Positions 1 through 6,435 of a stretch of 11,362 nt of DNA are shown piece by piece (the first letter of the stretch is position 1; every line of letters starts with the position of its first letter). The DNA is taken from positions 1 through 11,362 of the forward strand of contig UQSC01000058.1 in the NCBI GenBank assembly GCA_900543615.1, read 5' to 3'. The position numbers and the translations under genes are program-made. The notes under the pieces are model-generated. The model made no database searches, was not told the origin of the DNA, and saw only the letters and a program-made list of their open reading frames with translations. The stretch comes from an uncultured Collinsella sp. (GTDB taxonomy: Bacteria > Actinomycetota > Coriobacteriia > Coriobacteriales > Coriobacteriaceae).

Positions 1-2
1 GC

Positions 3-626
3 GCCACGCACGCCGGTATCTCGGTGGGCGAGGACGGTGCCACGCACCAGTGCTGCGAGGATATCGCCCTTATGCGCGTCATTCCCGGCATGACCGTCAT
101 CGTTCCCGCCGATGACGTCGAGGCTCGCGCCGTGACGCGCGCCGCCTACGAGTGCGACGGCCCCGTCTACATGCGCTTTGCCCGTCTGGCCTCGCCGGTC
201 ATCAACGACCCAGAGACCTACAAGTTCGAGTTGGGCCGCGGTATCGTCATGCGCGAGGGCGCCGACGTTACCATCATTGCCTGCGGTCTGATGGTCGGCG
301 AGGCCCTTGAGGCCGCCGGGCAGCTCGCTGCCGAGGGCATCGACGCCGAGGTCATCAACATGCACACCATCAAGCCCATCGACGCCGATCTGGTCGTCAA
401 GAGCGCTACCAAGACCGGCCACGTCGTGACCGTCGAGGAGCACTCCGTGATCGGTGGCCTGGGCAGTGCCGTTGCCGACGTCCTGTGCGAGCAGTGCCCG
501 ACGCCGCTCAAGAAGATCGGCGTCAACGACACGTTCGGCGAGTCCGGCCCGGGCGCCGAGCTCCTGCACAAGTACGGCCTGGACGCCGCCAATATCGTGG
601 CGACCACCAAGGAGTTCTTGGCATAA
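3..626 (+). CDS. Transketolase, C-terminal subunit (5' partial)
   Basis: This is the C-terminal half of a split transketolase, which transfers two-carbon ketol units in the non-oxidative pentose phosphate pathway using thiamine diphosphate. The reading frame is open from position 3, so the true start lies upstream; 207 residues are visible of roughly 310 expected for such subunits. The pyrimidine-binding part carries the family motif GEDGATHQ followed by LMRVIPGM and a PAD element. The remainder (from about residue 75, GIVMREGADVTIIACG) matches the transketolase C-terminal domain. The N-terminal subunit is expected immediately upstream. A DXS or a 2-oxoacid dehydrogenase beta subunit shares the fold, but the GEDGATHQ and IPGM pattern favours transketolase. 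The gene ends with TAA and is followed by a hairpin terminator. Confidence 0.9.
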   Translation, partial: ATHAGISVGEDGATHQCCEDIALMRVIPGMTVIVPADDVEARAVTRAAYECDGPVYMRFARLASPVINDPETYKFELGRGIVMREGADVTIIACGLMVGEALEAAGQLAAEGIDAEVINMHTIKPIDADLVVKSATKTGHVVTVEEHSVIGGLGSAVADVLCEQCPTPLKKIGVNDTFGESGPGAELLHKYGLDAANIVATTKEFLA

Positions 627-645
627 GGCAAGGTGGATCTCAAGG

Positions 646-689
646 ACTGCTTCGCCAGAACTATAAAACTGCTTCGCCAGTACTATGGA
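646..689. repeat. 22-bp tandem direct repeat, two copies
   Basis: Two adjacent units of 22 bp (646-667 and 668-689) begin with the same 13 bases, ACTGCTTCGCCAG. They agree at 18 of their first 19 positions; only the last three bases of the units drift. The repeat lies between the transketolase stop codon and its terminator hairpin. Nothing in it looks coding. Its role is unknown; it may be a slippage duplication or a paired protein-binding site. Confidence 0.8.
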
Positions 690-696
690 AACCCGG

Positions 697-728
697 CAGG
701 GGCGCTCTCTTGGAGGGCGCCCCTGTTT
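697..728 (+). terminator. Intrinsic terminator after the transketolase gene
   Basis: A 9-bp GC-rich stem (697-705 with 717-725, arm CAGGGGCGC) can be extended by four further pairs toward a short loop. It is followed by only TTT. The stem is very stable, but the short T-tract makes it less than ideal. Its position 70 bases after the stop codon fits termination of the transketolase transcript. Confidence 0.7.
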
Positions 729-729
729 C

Positions 730-795
730 AGTTGCGGTGAAATAAGGACTATTTTGCCAGCCTAAAGGCTCAACAGTCCCTATTTCACCGCAACT
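730..795. repeat. 66-bp near-perfect palindromic element
   Basis: Two 21-base arms (730-750 and 775-795) are inverted copies with one mismatch; the left arm begins AGTTGCGGTGAAATAAGG. The central 24 bases hold a further small hairpin (AGCC 759-762 with GGCT 767-770), so almost the whole element is self-complementary. It starts five bases after the terminator stem. No transposase, target duplication or coding frame is visible. It resembles a REP- or MITE-type intergenic element; that reading is inference. Confidence 0.75.
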
Positions 796-924
796 TATGA
801 AGACGCCCCTCAAGCACGGTCCCATCAGGGAAAAGGGCATATATCGACAAAGCGCAATTCAGACCCTTCCAGCGTTGTATATGCAGCACCCCAAGATAAA
901 CGCGGCGACCCCTTAGTTATCGCA
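796..924. other. Unassigned intergenic stretch
   Basis: I see no supported gene, promoter or strong hairpin in these 129 bases. A 39-codon frame (797-916) is open but has no ribosome binding site and starts at the edge of the palindrome, so I do not call it. A weak interrupted inverted repeat (ATATATCGACAA near 840 with TTGTATAT near 875) is the only structure noticed. Confidence 0.5.
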
Positions 925-1047
925 GGCCGGACACAGGGTTACTTTCCAAATCTTTCCGCAGGACGGAGGAGCCCCCGCCGCACGTAGTGCGCAGCGGAGG
1001 CTCCGACATGTCCGAGGACGATTTGGAGAGTAACCCGGTGTCCGGCC
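925..1047. repeat. 123-bp long interrupted palindrome (extended hairpin)
   Basis: The outer arms (925-952 and 1020-1047, each 28 bases, beginning GGCCGGACAC on the left) are inverted copies with two mismatches, one of which is a G-U pair if transcribed. Inside lie nested stems: 961-964 with 1010-1013, 968-973 (GGAGCC) with 999-1004, 975-978 with 994-997, and 979-983 with 987-991 closing a 3-base loop. The element could therefore fold end to end as a single RNA or cruciform. There is no T-tract, so it is not an ordinary terminator. It could be a MITE-like repeat or a structured RNA in the ftsE upstream region. Confidence 0.75.
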
Positions 1048-1080
1048 GGAGGGACCCAAACACGGCCATGCTTCTTATGT

Positions 1081-1105
1081 GCAGCAAAGCTAATGCTGCT
1101 AAAAT
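1081..1105 (+). promoter_or_regulatory. Putative extended -10 promoter of ftsEX with adjoining inverted repeat
   Basis: TGCTAAAAT at 1097-1105 fits an extended -10 element (TG, one base, TAAAAT). The region where a -35 would lie is not consensus, as is usual for extended -10 promoters. A 6-bp inverted repeat, GCAGCA (1081-1086) with TGCTGC (1094-1099), overlaps the TG motif and could be an operator. The start codon is 45 bases downstream of the -10, leaving a short leader. This is a prediction from sequence alone. Confidence 0.45.
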
Positions 1106-1150
1106 ACTAAGCGCTCATGTAGTTTAAACGCACGACGATAAGGAGCACCA

Positions 1151-2371
1151 GTGGGTAACCACTTCCGTACCTCCGGTGCGGGCGATGATGCCCCCAAGAC
1201 GCAGGCAGGCGTCCAGGGCAGTCGTTTCGCCACTCCGGATTCAGAGGGCCAGCCTGTTGCTCAGGCCCCCGCTCAGCCGGCAGATCAGGCACAGCCGGCA
1301 TCCGATCCCTTTGCCTACAATCCAACCAGCGATGTCGCGCTTTCCGGCACGGCGGGTTTTGAGCCCGTTCAGGCCGTGACCGCTCGCGTGGAGCAGCCTC
1401 AGGCTGGTGCCGCCACGCCGCAGCCTACCATGGCCGGCATTCCCGACCCCTTGGCCCCTGCGACGCCGGCTCCTCAGCCTGCGCAGTCCGGTCTCTTTGC
1501 CGCTATTCCCGACCCCACGCAGCCTGCTGCCCCGGTGGTCGAGAGCGATCAGGCAGCCGAGGTCGCAAGCCTCGATAACGCGCTCAACAACTCCGATTTT
1601 ACGTCGGTGTTTGCGCCCATCGATCCGCAGGCCAGCCGCAAGAAGATGGCCAAGCAGGCCGGTGTCGAGCCCGTCATCCTTATGGAACATGTCACCAAGA
1701 TCTATCCGGCACAGCCCAACAAGCCTGCACTCGACGACATCAACATCGAGATCTATCCGGGCGAGTTCGTCTTCCTGGTCGGTCACTCCGGCTCGGGTAA
1801 GACCACGCTGCTGTCGACGCTCAACCGCGACGTCAAGCCGACGAGCGGCCGCATCCTGGTTGCCGGTCAGGACCTCATGAAGATCAAGAACCGCAAGGTT
1901 CCGTTCCTGCGCCGCCAGATTGGCGCCGTGTTCCAGGACTTTAAGCTTCTGCCGCAAAAGACCGCCTACGAAAACGTGGCGTTTGCCCTGCAGTGCATCG
2001 GCAAGCCCAAGGGCGTCATTCGCAGCCAGGTGCCCGAGGTGCTGCGGCTGGTCGGCCTGGCCGATCAGATGGACTCGCTGCCCGACCAGCTTTCCGGTGG
2101 CGAGCAGCAGCGCGTTGCCGTCGCCCGCGCTATGGTCAACCGTCCGCCGCTGCTGATCTGCGACGAGCCGACGGGCAACCTCGACCCGGCGATCTCGCTG
2201 GGCATCATGAAGCTGCTCGAGCGTATTAACCGCACCGGCACCACCGTGATCGTCGCCACGCACGACCGCGAGATGGTCGATAGCATGCACCGTCGCGTGA
2301 TCGCCCTTGAGGGCGGCCACGTTATCCGCGACCAGGAGAGGGGAGGTTACGGCAACTATGGCACCAACTAA
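1151..2371 (+). CDS. ftsE: FtsE, cell division ABC ATPase with long N-terminal extension
   Basis: FtsE is the cytoplasmic ATPase of the FtsEX complex, which couples ATP hydrolysis to activation of septal peptidoglycan hydrolases. The ATPase core spans about residues 174-395 of 406. It has Walker A GHSGSGKTT (211-219), Q-loop Q262, signature LSGGEQQR (314-321), Walker B LLICDEP (334-340) and switch histidine H371. Typical FtsE is about 220-230 residues. Here about 170 extra N-terminal residues, rich in Pro, Ala and Gln with two IPDP motifs (97-100 and 119-122), precede the core. The GTG start is chosen because AAGGAG lies five bases upstream (1140-1145). The internal ATG at 1646 has no ribosome binding site. 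The gene overlaps ftsX by 14 bp, indicating translational coupling. FtsE identity is secure because of the partner; the role of the arm is unknown. Confidence 0.93.
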   Translation: MGNHFRTSGAGDDAPKTQAGVQGSRFATPDSEGQPVAQAPAQPADQAQPASDPFAYNPTSDVALSGTAGFEPVQAVTARVEQPQAGAATPQPTMAGIPDPLAPATPAPQPAQSGLFAAIPDPTQPAAPVVESDQAAEVASLDNALNNSDFTSVFAPIDPQASRKKMAKQAGVEPVILMEHVTKIYPAQPNKPALDDINIEIYPGEFVFLVGHSGSGKTTLLSTLNRDVKPTSGRILVAGQDLMKIKNRKVPFLRRQIGAVFQDFKLLPQKTAYENVAFALQCIGKPKGVIRSQVPEVLRLVGLADQMDSLPDQLSGGEQQRVAVARAMVNRPPLLICDEPTGNLDPAISLGIMKLLERINRTGTTVIVATHDREMVDSMHRRVIALEGGHVIRDQERGGYGNYGTN

Positions 2372-3278
2372 CGTGGGCTACTCCTTCAAAGAGGCAATCA
2401 GCCACTTCTTCCGTAACTGGACTACCTCGCTCGGCGCCGTCATCACGATCTTCCTTTCGCTGTTTATCATCGGCCTGTTCATTATGGGTTCCGCGATGCT
2501 GAACTCCGTGATCGGTACCGTCGAGGATCAGGTTGTCATTAATGCCTTTATTAGCGATGACGCCGATCAGGCAGACGTCCAGGCCTTTGAGGCCGAGCTC
2601 AAGACGTGGAGCAACGTCAAGTCCGTGACCTATAAGGATAAGGACGACGCGCTGGCCGAGTACACGAGCAAGATGTCGGGTAACGCCGACGCCACCATGA
2701 GCGCGCTCGACGGCCAGAACCCGCTGCCCGCCTCGTTTGCGATTGAGATGGACGATCCGTCTCAGGTCGAGAGCACGGCCAAGAAGCTCAAGAAGGATGC
2801 CGATTTCCAGAAGATCGCGGATGACGGCGACGTCAACGCGAGCGTGCTGTACGGCCAGGAGGAAGTGAGCCGCCTGTTCCAGGTGACCAACTACATCCGC
2901 ATCGCCGCCGTGGTGCTCGTTGGCCTTCTGACCTTTATCGCATTCATCTTCATCAACAACACGATTCGCCTGTCCATCACGGCGCGTCGTCGTGAGATTG
3001 CGATTATGCGTCTGGTCGGCGCCAGCAACGGCTTCATTCGTGGCCCGTTTATCACCGAGGGCGTGCTGCAGGCCATTTTGGGCTCGCTGCTTTCCATCGG
3101 CGTTCTGGAGCTGCTGCGCAATCTGATGATTCCGCGTCTGCAGGAGAGCATCGGCTGGATGTCGTTTGCCCTGCCGATGCAGTACTACCTGGTGACCTAT
3201 GCTGCGCTGATTCTGGTCGGCGTGATTATCGGTCTCTTTGGTTCTGCCATCGCCATGCGCCGCTACCTGCGCGTGTAG
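2358..3278 (+). CDS. ftsX: FtsX, cell division ABC permease
   Basis: FtsX is the membrane subunit of FtsEX. It relays the ATPase cycle to an extracytoplasmic domain that recruits peptidoglycan hydrolases. The 306-residue protein shows the family layout: a cytoplasmic N-terminus, TM1 at about 24-46, an extracellular domain at about 47-178, then TM2 (181-202), TM3 (229-252) and TM4 (276-299). The conserved cytoplasmic segment after TM2 (NTIRLSITARRREIAIMRLV, 201-220) is typical of this permease class. Length is normal for Gram-positive FtsX. The ATG at 2358 is preferred over the upstream in-frame start at 2307, which has no role if FtsE is translated through; GGAGG lies at 2342-2346, a longish 11 bases upstream. 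A terminator follows 25 bases after the stop. Confidence 0.95.
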   Translation: MAPTNVGYSFKEAISHFFRNWTTSLGAVITIFLSLFIIGLFIMGSAMLNSVIGTVEDQVVINAFISDDADQADVQAFEAELKTWSNVKSVTYKDKDDALAEYTSKMSGNADATMSALDGQNPLPASFAIEMDDPSQVESTAKKLKKDADFQKIADDGDVNASVLYGQEEVSRLFQVTNYIRIAAVVLVGLLTFIAFIFINNTIRLSITARRREIAIMRLVGASNGFIRGPFITEGVLQAILGSLLSIGVLELLRNLMIPRLQESIGWMSFALPMQYYLVTYAALILVGVIIGLFGSAIAMRRYLRV

Positions 3279-3303
3279 GCATGCCTGGAATTCATCCCTT
3301 CCA

Positions 3304-3336
3304 ACGGGTCGTCTCTTATGGGGCGGCCCGTTTTTT
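3304..3336 (+). terminator. Intrinsic terminator of ftsEX
   Basis: A 10-bp stem pairs 3304-3313 with 3322-3331, with three G-U pairs, and is followed by a run of six T residues (3331-3336), the first of which closes the stem. It lies 25 bases after the ftsX stop codon, so ftsE and ftsX form a two-gene unit separate from rnr. Confidence 0.9.
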
Positions 3337-3368
3337 GATCCCTAGGGGACGGCAGGATGGCGAATCAT

Positions 3369-3389
3369 TTGGGTAGACTCTTTGGAGTC
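3369..3389 (+). promoter_or_regulatory. Candidate promoter/operator region of rnr
   Basis: TAGACT at 3374-3379, following TTTGGG, could be a -10 element for the exoribonuclease gene. It overlaps a short perfect inverted repeat GACTC-TTTG-GAGTC (3376-3389). No good -35 is visible. The call rests mainly on position, between the ftsEX terminator and the rnr ribosome binding site. Confidence 0.3.
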
Positions 3390-3413
3390 GGCAATCGATA
3401 GTTAGGAGGCGCC

Positions 3414-5549
3414 ATGGGGCGCAATAACAAGCATAAGCGTGGAGCTCGCAATAAGCGCGGGCCGGTGCGCAGCGAACGCCGTCCGAGCCTGACCGGGCGC
3501 GTGCAGCTCCATGAGCACAGTGCCTATGTCATAACCGAGAATGGCGACTACAAGGTCATGGGCCGTGGCAAGCGCGAGATTATGGATGGCGATACCGTTG
3601 CCGTGAGCATTAAGAACAGCCCGCACGGTGAGCGGCGCGCCGTGATCGAAGGCGTGGTTGAGCGCGCAGCCATAAGCGTGGTGGGTACGTACCAGACCGC
3701 CGGTCCGCTCGGTGTGATCGAGCCGCTCGATTCGCGTCTGAAGGCTGACTTCTTCATTCTGCCTGAGGATACCTCGGCGGATCGTCTGGGCGTTCACCCG
3801 GGTGATGCTGTTGTCGCGCGCATTTTGACCTACCCGACGCGCCTGGAATCGGGCGCTGTGACGATCGAACGCCGCATTGGCGGAGATGACGCGCCCGATT
3901 TGGGCGTTCAATATGTGATGGCGCGTTACGGCTATACCGATAGCTATCCCGAGGCCGCGCTGGACGAGGCCGAGGGGCTTCCGCTCGATGTGTCCGCGGC
4001 GCTTAAGGACCCGCTCCGCCGCGATTTGCGTGACCGCTTTGTCATCACGATCGACCCGGTCGACGCGCGCGACTTTGACGATGCCATTTCGCTGGAGCGC
4101 ACGCCCGAGGGTGGCTACAAGCTGGGTGTGCATATCGCCGATGTCTCGCACTATGTGGCTTGGGACGGGCATATTGATCTTGAGGCGCGCCATCGCACGA
4201 CATCGGTGTATCTGGCCGATCGCGTGCTTCCCATGCTGCCCGAACGCCTGTCCAATGACCTGTGCTCGCTTCGTCCCGACGAGGACCGCTTGGCGTTTAC
4301 CGTCGACATTGAGCTCGACGCGCAGGGCCGCGTGCGGCATTATGATCCGTACCCCAGCGTGATTCGCTCGCGTGTGCGTATGGACTATGACGGCGCCGAG
4401 GCGCTGCTGGTGCGTGCCGGTGCGGTTGAGTATTCGGTGCTGGAGGGTGCGGCCGAGGATGTTGCGGCTGCCGAGGCCTCGCGCGAGGAAGCGCTTGAGC
4501 GCGGTCTTGCGTGCGAGGAGACTGCCCGCGGCTACAACATCGACCTCGGCGATTTCCTTGTCGCCGCTAACGAACTCGCCGAACTTCGCCGTCGTATTCG
4601 TCGCGCCCGCGGCTCAGTCGATTTTGACACGGCCGAGATTCGCGCTCTATTGGATGAGGACGGAGTGCCCGTGCAGATTGTGGCGCGTGAGCGTTCGTGT
4701 GCCACGTCGCTTATCGAGGAAGCCATGCTGCTCGCCAACGAGTGCGTTGCAGAGTGGCTGGCAGACCGTGATATCGAGGCCTGCTATCGCGTGCATGAGG
4801 ATCCGAGCCCCGATAGCCTGCACGGTGCCGCCGTTGCGCTGGCGCAGCTAGGCATCATCGACGATCGCCGTGCTGCCGGTATTGCCATGGGGAGCCCCGA
4901 TGAGCTGCAGGCTGCAGTTGATGCTGCCGCCGGTACGGCCAACGCACCGCTCGTCAACACGCTGCTTCTGCGCAGCATGCAGCGCGCGCTGTACAAGCCG
5001 CGCAACGAGGGCCACTTTGCGCTCGCCGCGCCGTGCTACTGCCACTTTACGAGTCCCATCCGTCGCTACCCCGATCTGGTGGTGCACCGCGTACTCAAGC
5101 TGCAGTTGGCCTATGGGCAGCTCGGCGGCAAGGACGCCTTGGTCCGTACGTCGCGGCTGATCGGCAAGGGACGCGAGTCGCTGCCGCGCATTCTGCCGCA
5201 GATCTGCCGCGCATGCAGTGATGCCGAGCGCGCGGCAGATGCCGCCAGCCATGCGACGCAAAAGATCAAGATTGCCCAGTACTATGAGGACCGTCTGGGC
5301 GAGCGCTATGCCGGAACCGTCTCGTGGGTTAGCAGCATGGGCCTTTTTGTGCGCTTGGACCTAACGCAGGTCGAAGGCTTGGTTTCGATCAAGAGTCTGG
5401 GCAACGAGTGGTTCGAGTTCGACGAGGACGCGCTTACGCTGACGGGCGCCGACACGGGGACTCGCTATGAACTGGGTCAGCGCGTAATTGTCGAGGTCTC
5501 GCGCGTCAATACCACGCGTGGGCACTTGGACTTTAAGCTTATCCATTAG
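3414..5549 (+). CDS. rnr: Ribonuclease R (3'-5' exoribonuclease, RNB/S1 family)
   Basis: RNase R degrades structured RNA processively from the 3' end, releasing nucleoside monophosphates, and takes part in rRNA, tmRNA and mRNA turnover in the cytoplasm. The 711-residue protein has a basic N-terminus (1-24), OB-type cold-shock domains (about 25-145), an RNB catalytic domain (about 198-570) and a C-terminal S1 domain (about 628-710). The RNB metal ligands are present as D214, D220, D222 and D223 in ITIDPVDARDFDDAISL. HFTSPIRRYPDLVVHR (544-559) is the other RNB hallmark. It is shorter than E. coli RNase R (813 residues) and lacks the N-terminal helix-turn-helix. RNase II is the alternative, but the S1 tail and the Gram-positive context favour RNase R. 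AGGAGG (3404-3409) four bases before ATG fixes the start. Confidence 0.93.
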   Translation: MGRNNKHKRGARNKRGPVRSERRPSLTGRVQLHEHSAYVITENGDYKVMGRGKREIMDGDTVAVSIKNSPHGERRAVIEGVVERAAISVVGTYQTAGPLGVIEPLDSRLKADFFILPEDTSADRLGVHPGDAVVARILTYPTRLESGAVTIERRIGGDDAPDLGVQYVMARYGYTDSYPEAALDEAEGLPLDVSAALKDPLRRDLRDRFVITIDPVDARDFDDAISLERTPEGGYKLGVHIADVSHYVAWDGHIDLEARHRTTSVYLADRVLPMLPERLSNDLCSLRPDEDRLAFTVDIELDAQGRVRHYDPYPSVIRSRVRMDYDGAEALLVRAGAVEYSVLEGAAEDVAAAEASREEALERGLACEETARGYNIDLGDFLVAANELAELRRRIRRARGSVDFDTAEIRALLDEDGVPVQIVARERSCATSLIEEAMLLANECVAEWLADRDIEACYRVHEDPSPDSLHGAAVALAQLGIIDDRRAAGIAMGSPDELQAAVDAAAGTANAPLVNTLLLRSMQRALYKPRNEGHFALAAPCYCHFTSPIRRYPDLVVHRVLKLQLAYGQLGGKDALVRTSRLIGKGRESLPRILPQICRACSDAERAADAASHATQKIKIAQYYEDRLGERYAGTVSWVSSMGLFVRLDLTQVEGLVSIKSLGNEWFEFDEDALTLTGADTGTRYELGQRVIVEVSRVNTTRGHLDFKLIH

Positions 5550-5574
5550 CCAAATCCCGACTCATGGTGGGGGA

Positions 5575-5606
5575 GCGGAGGGCGGCCTTTCGGGACCGCC
5601 CTTCGC
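5575..5606 (+). terminator. Putative terminator after rnr
   Basis: An 11-bp stem pairs 5575-5585 (GCGGAGGGCGG) with 5596-5606, with one G-U pair and a 10-base loop. Only ATTT follows, so the T-tract is weak. It lies 25 bases after the rnr stop codon. Confidence 0.65.
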
Positions 5607-5668
5607 ATTTGAATCGTGGCTACCTTGCCGTCTGCTCGGCCGCCCGCTTACCTGCTATTTGAGAGGTA

Positions 5669-5706
5669 AAACCTACCAAAATAAACCTGTCCCTTTTGGC
5701 AGGTTT
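5669..5706. repeat. 38-bp inverted repeat with two exclusive folds upstream of the recombinase
   Basis: Arms 5669-5681 (AAACCTACCAAAA) and 5694-5706 are inverted copies with one mismatch in 13. The inner sequence AAACCTG (5683-5689) is also perfectly complementary to 5700-5706. The right arm can therefore pair with either the outer or the inner partner, giving two competing hairpins. The element ends 19 bases before the recombinase start codon. It could be a recombinase binding site, a leader switch or a dispersed intergenic repeat; sequence alone cannot decide. Confidence 0.7.
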
Positions 5707-5725
5707 ACAAGAAAGCGGGGATGAG

Positions 5726-6331
5726 ATGGCGACGGTGTACGGGTATGCGCGGGTGAGTTCGCGCGATCAGAATCTGAATCGGCAGCTGGATGCGCTGGGC
5801 GCCTATGGCGTGGGCTCAGCGAATATTTATGCCGACCATGCGAGCGGCAAGGACTTCGATCGACCGCGTTATCGCGAGCTGCTGCACGTCCTGGGAGACG
5901 GGGACGTGCTGGTGGTGCTTTCTATCGACCGACTTGGCCGTAATTACTCCGAGATTCTTGAGGAATGGCGACGCATTACCAAGGAGCTCGGGGTTGCCAT
6001 TGTGGTGTTGGACATGCCATTGCTTGACACGCGCGCTAGGGCCAGCGGCGCGCCGGATGTGACCAACGTCCTGATTGCCGATATTGTGCTGCAACTGCTG
6101 AGCTACGTGGCGCAGGTGGAGCGCGAGAATATCCATCGGCGCCAAGCGGAGGGAATTGCAGCGGCGCGGGCGCGAGGGGTCCGTTTCGGTCGACCTCGCA
6201 AGCCGTGCCCTCCTCAGTTTGAGCTGGTGCGCGATAGCTATGAGGCGGGCGATATTACCCGCAGCCAGGCAGCAAAGTGCCTGGGCGTGTGCGTGGGGAC
6301 GTTCGATCGCTGGATGCGCGAGGCGGGGTAG
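5726..6331 (+). CDS. Serine recombinase, resolvase/invertase type
   Basis: This is a small serine site-specific recombinase, which makes staggered double-strand breaks through a phosphoserine link and resolves or inverts DNA. The 201-residue protein has the N-terminal catalytic domain with GYARVSSRDQN, where S11 is the predicted nucleophile and R9 an active-site arginine. DRLGR (68-72) supplies further catalytic arginines. The long dimerisation helix includes VERENIHRRQAEGI (131-144), followed by the GRPRK linker. A C-terminal helix-turn-helix spans about 177-197. Length is normal (Hin and gamma-delta resolvase are about 180-190). ATG at 5726 is chosen because the family motif starts there; the in-frame TTG at 5696 lies inside the upstream repeat. 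The ribosome binding site is weak (GGGG at 5717-5720). No transposase or obvious invertible segment is nearby, so its target is unknown. Confidence 0.9.
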   Translation: MATVYGYARVSSRDQNLNRQLDALGAYGVGSANIYADHASGKDFDRPRYRELLHVLGDGDVLVVLSIDRLGRNYSEILEEWRRITKELGVAIVVLDMPLLDTRARASGAPDVTNVLIADIVLQLLSYVAQVERENIHRRQAEGIAAARARGVRFGRPRKPCPPQFELVRDSYEAGDITRSQAAKCLGVCVGTFDRWMREAG

Positions 6332-6435
6332 GGGTTTGCGTCGCTTTGTCGCTTCCTGTTGCGATTCAAATTTTGATACGGTGACGATGCCATTTGGGGC
6401 TACACTCGCTGATATTCAAAAAAGGAGGTTGGCCC

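Noticed and set aside
797..916. 39-codon open frame in the ftsE upstream gap
   Set aside because: It has no ribosome binding site, its start abuts the palindrome arm, and composition is unremarkable. Not supported as a gene.
1646..1648. Internal ATG as the true ftsE start
   Set aside because: It would give a normal-length FtsE but has no Shine-Dalgarno sequence, and the GTG at 1151 has a strong one with the frame open throughout.
1241..2320. 359-codon minus-strand frame opposite ftsE
   Set aside because: Shadow of ftsE produced by third-position GC bias. No ribosome binding site or family motif is visible.
3402..4340. 312-codon minus-strand frame opposite rnr
   Set aside because: Shadow of the RNase R coding frame with no motif of its own.
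5696..5725. TTG start for the recombinase at 5696
   Set aside because: It lies inside the inverted repeat and adds ten residues with no family match. The recombinase motif begins right at the ATG at 5726.
6373..6406. TTGATA (6373-6378) and TACACT (6401-6406) as a promoter for the VanZ-like gene
   Set aside because: The boxes are individually plausible but the 22-base spacing is too long for a standard promoter, so it is not listed as a feature.
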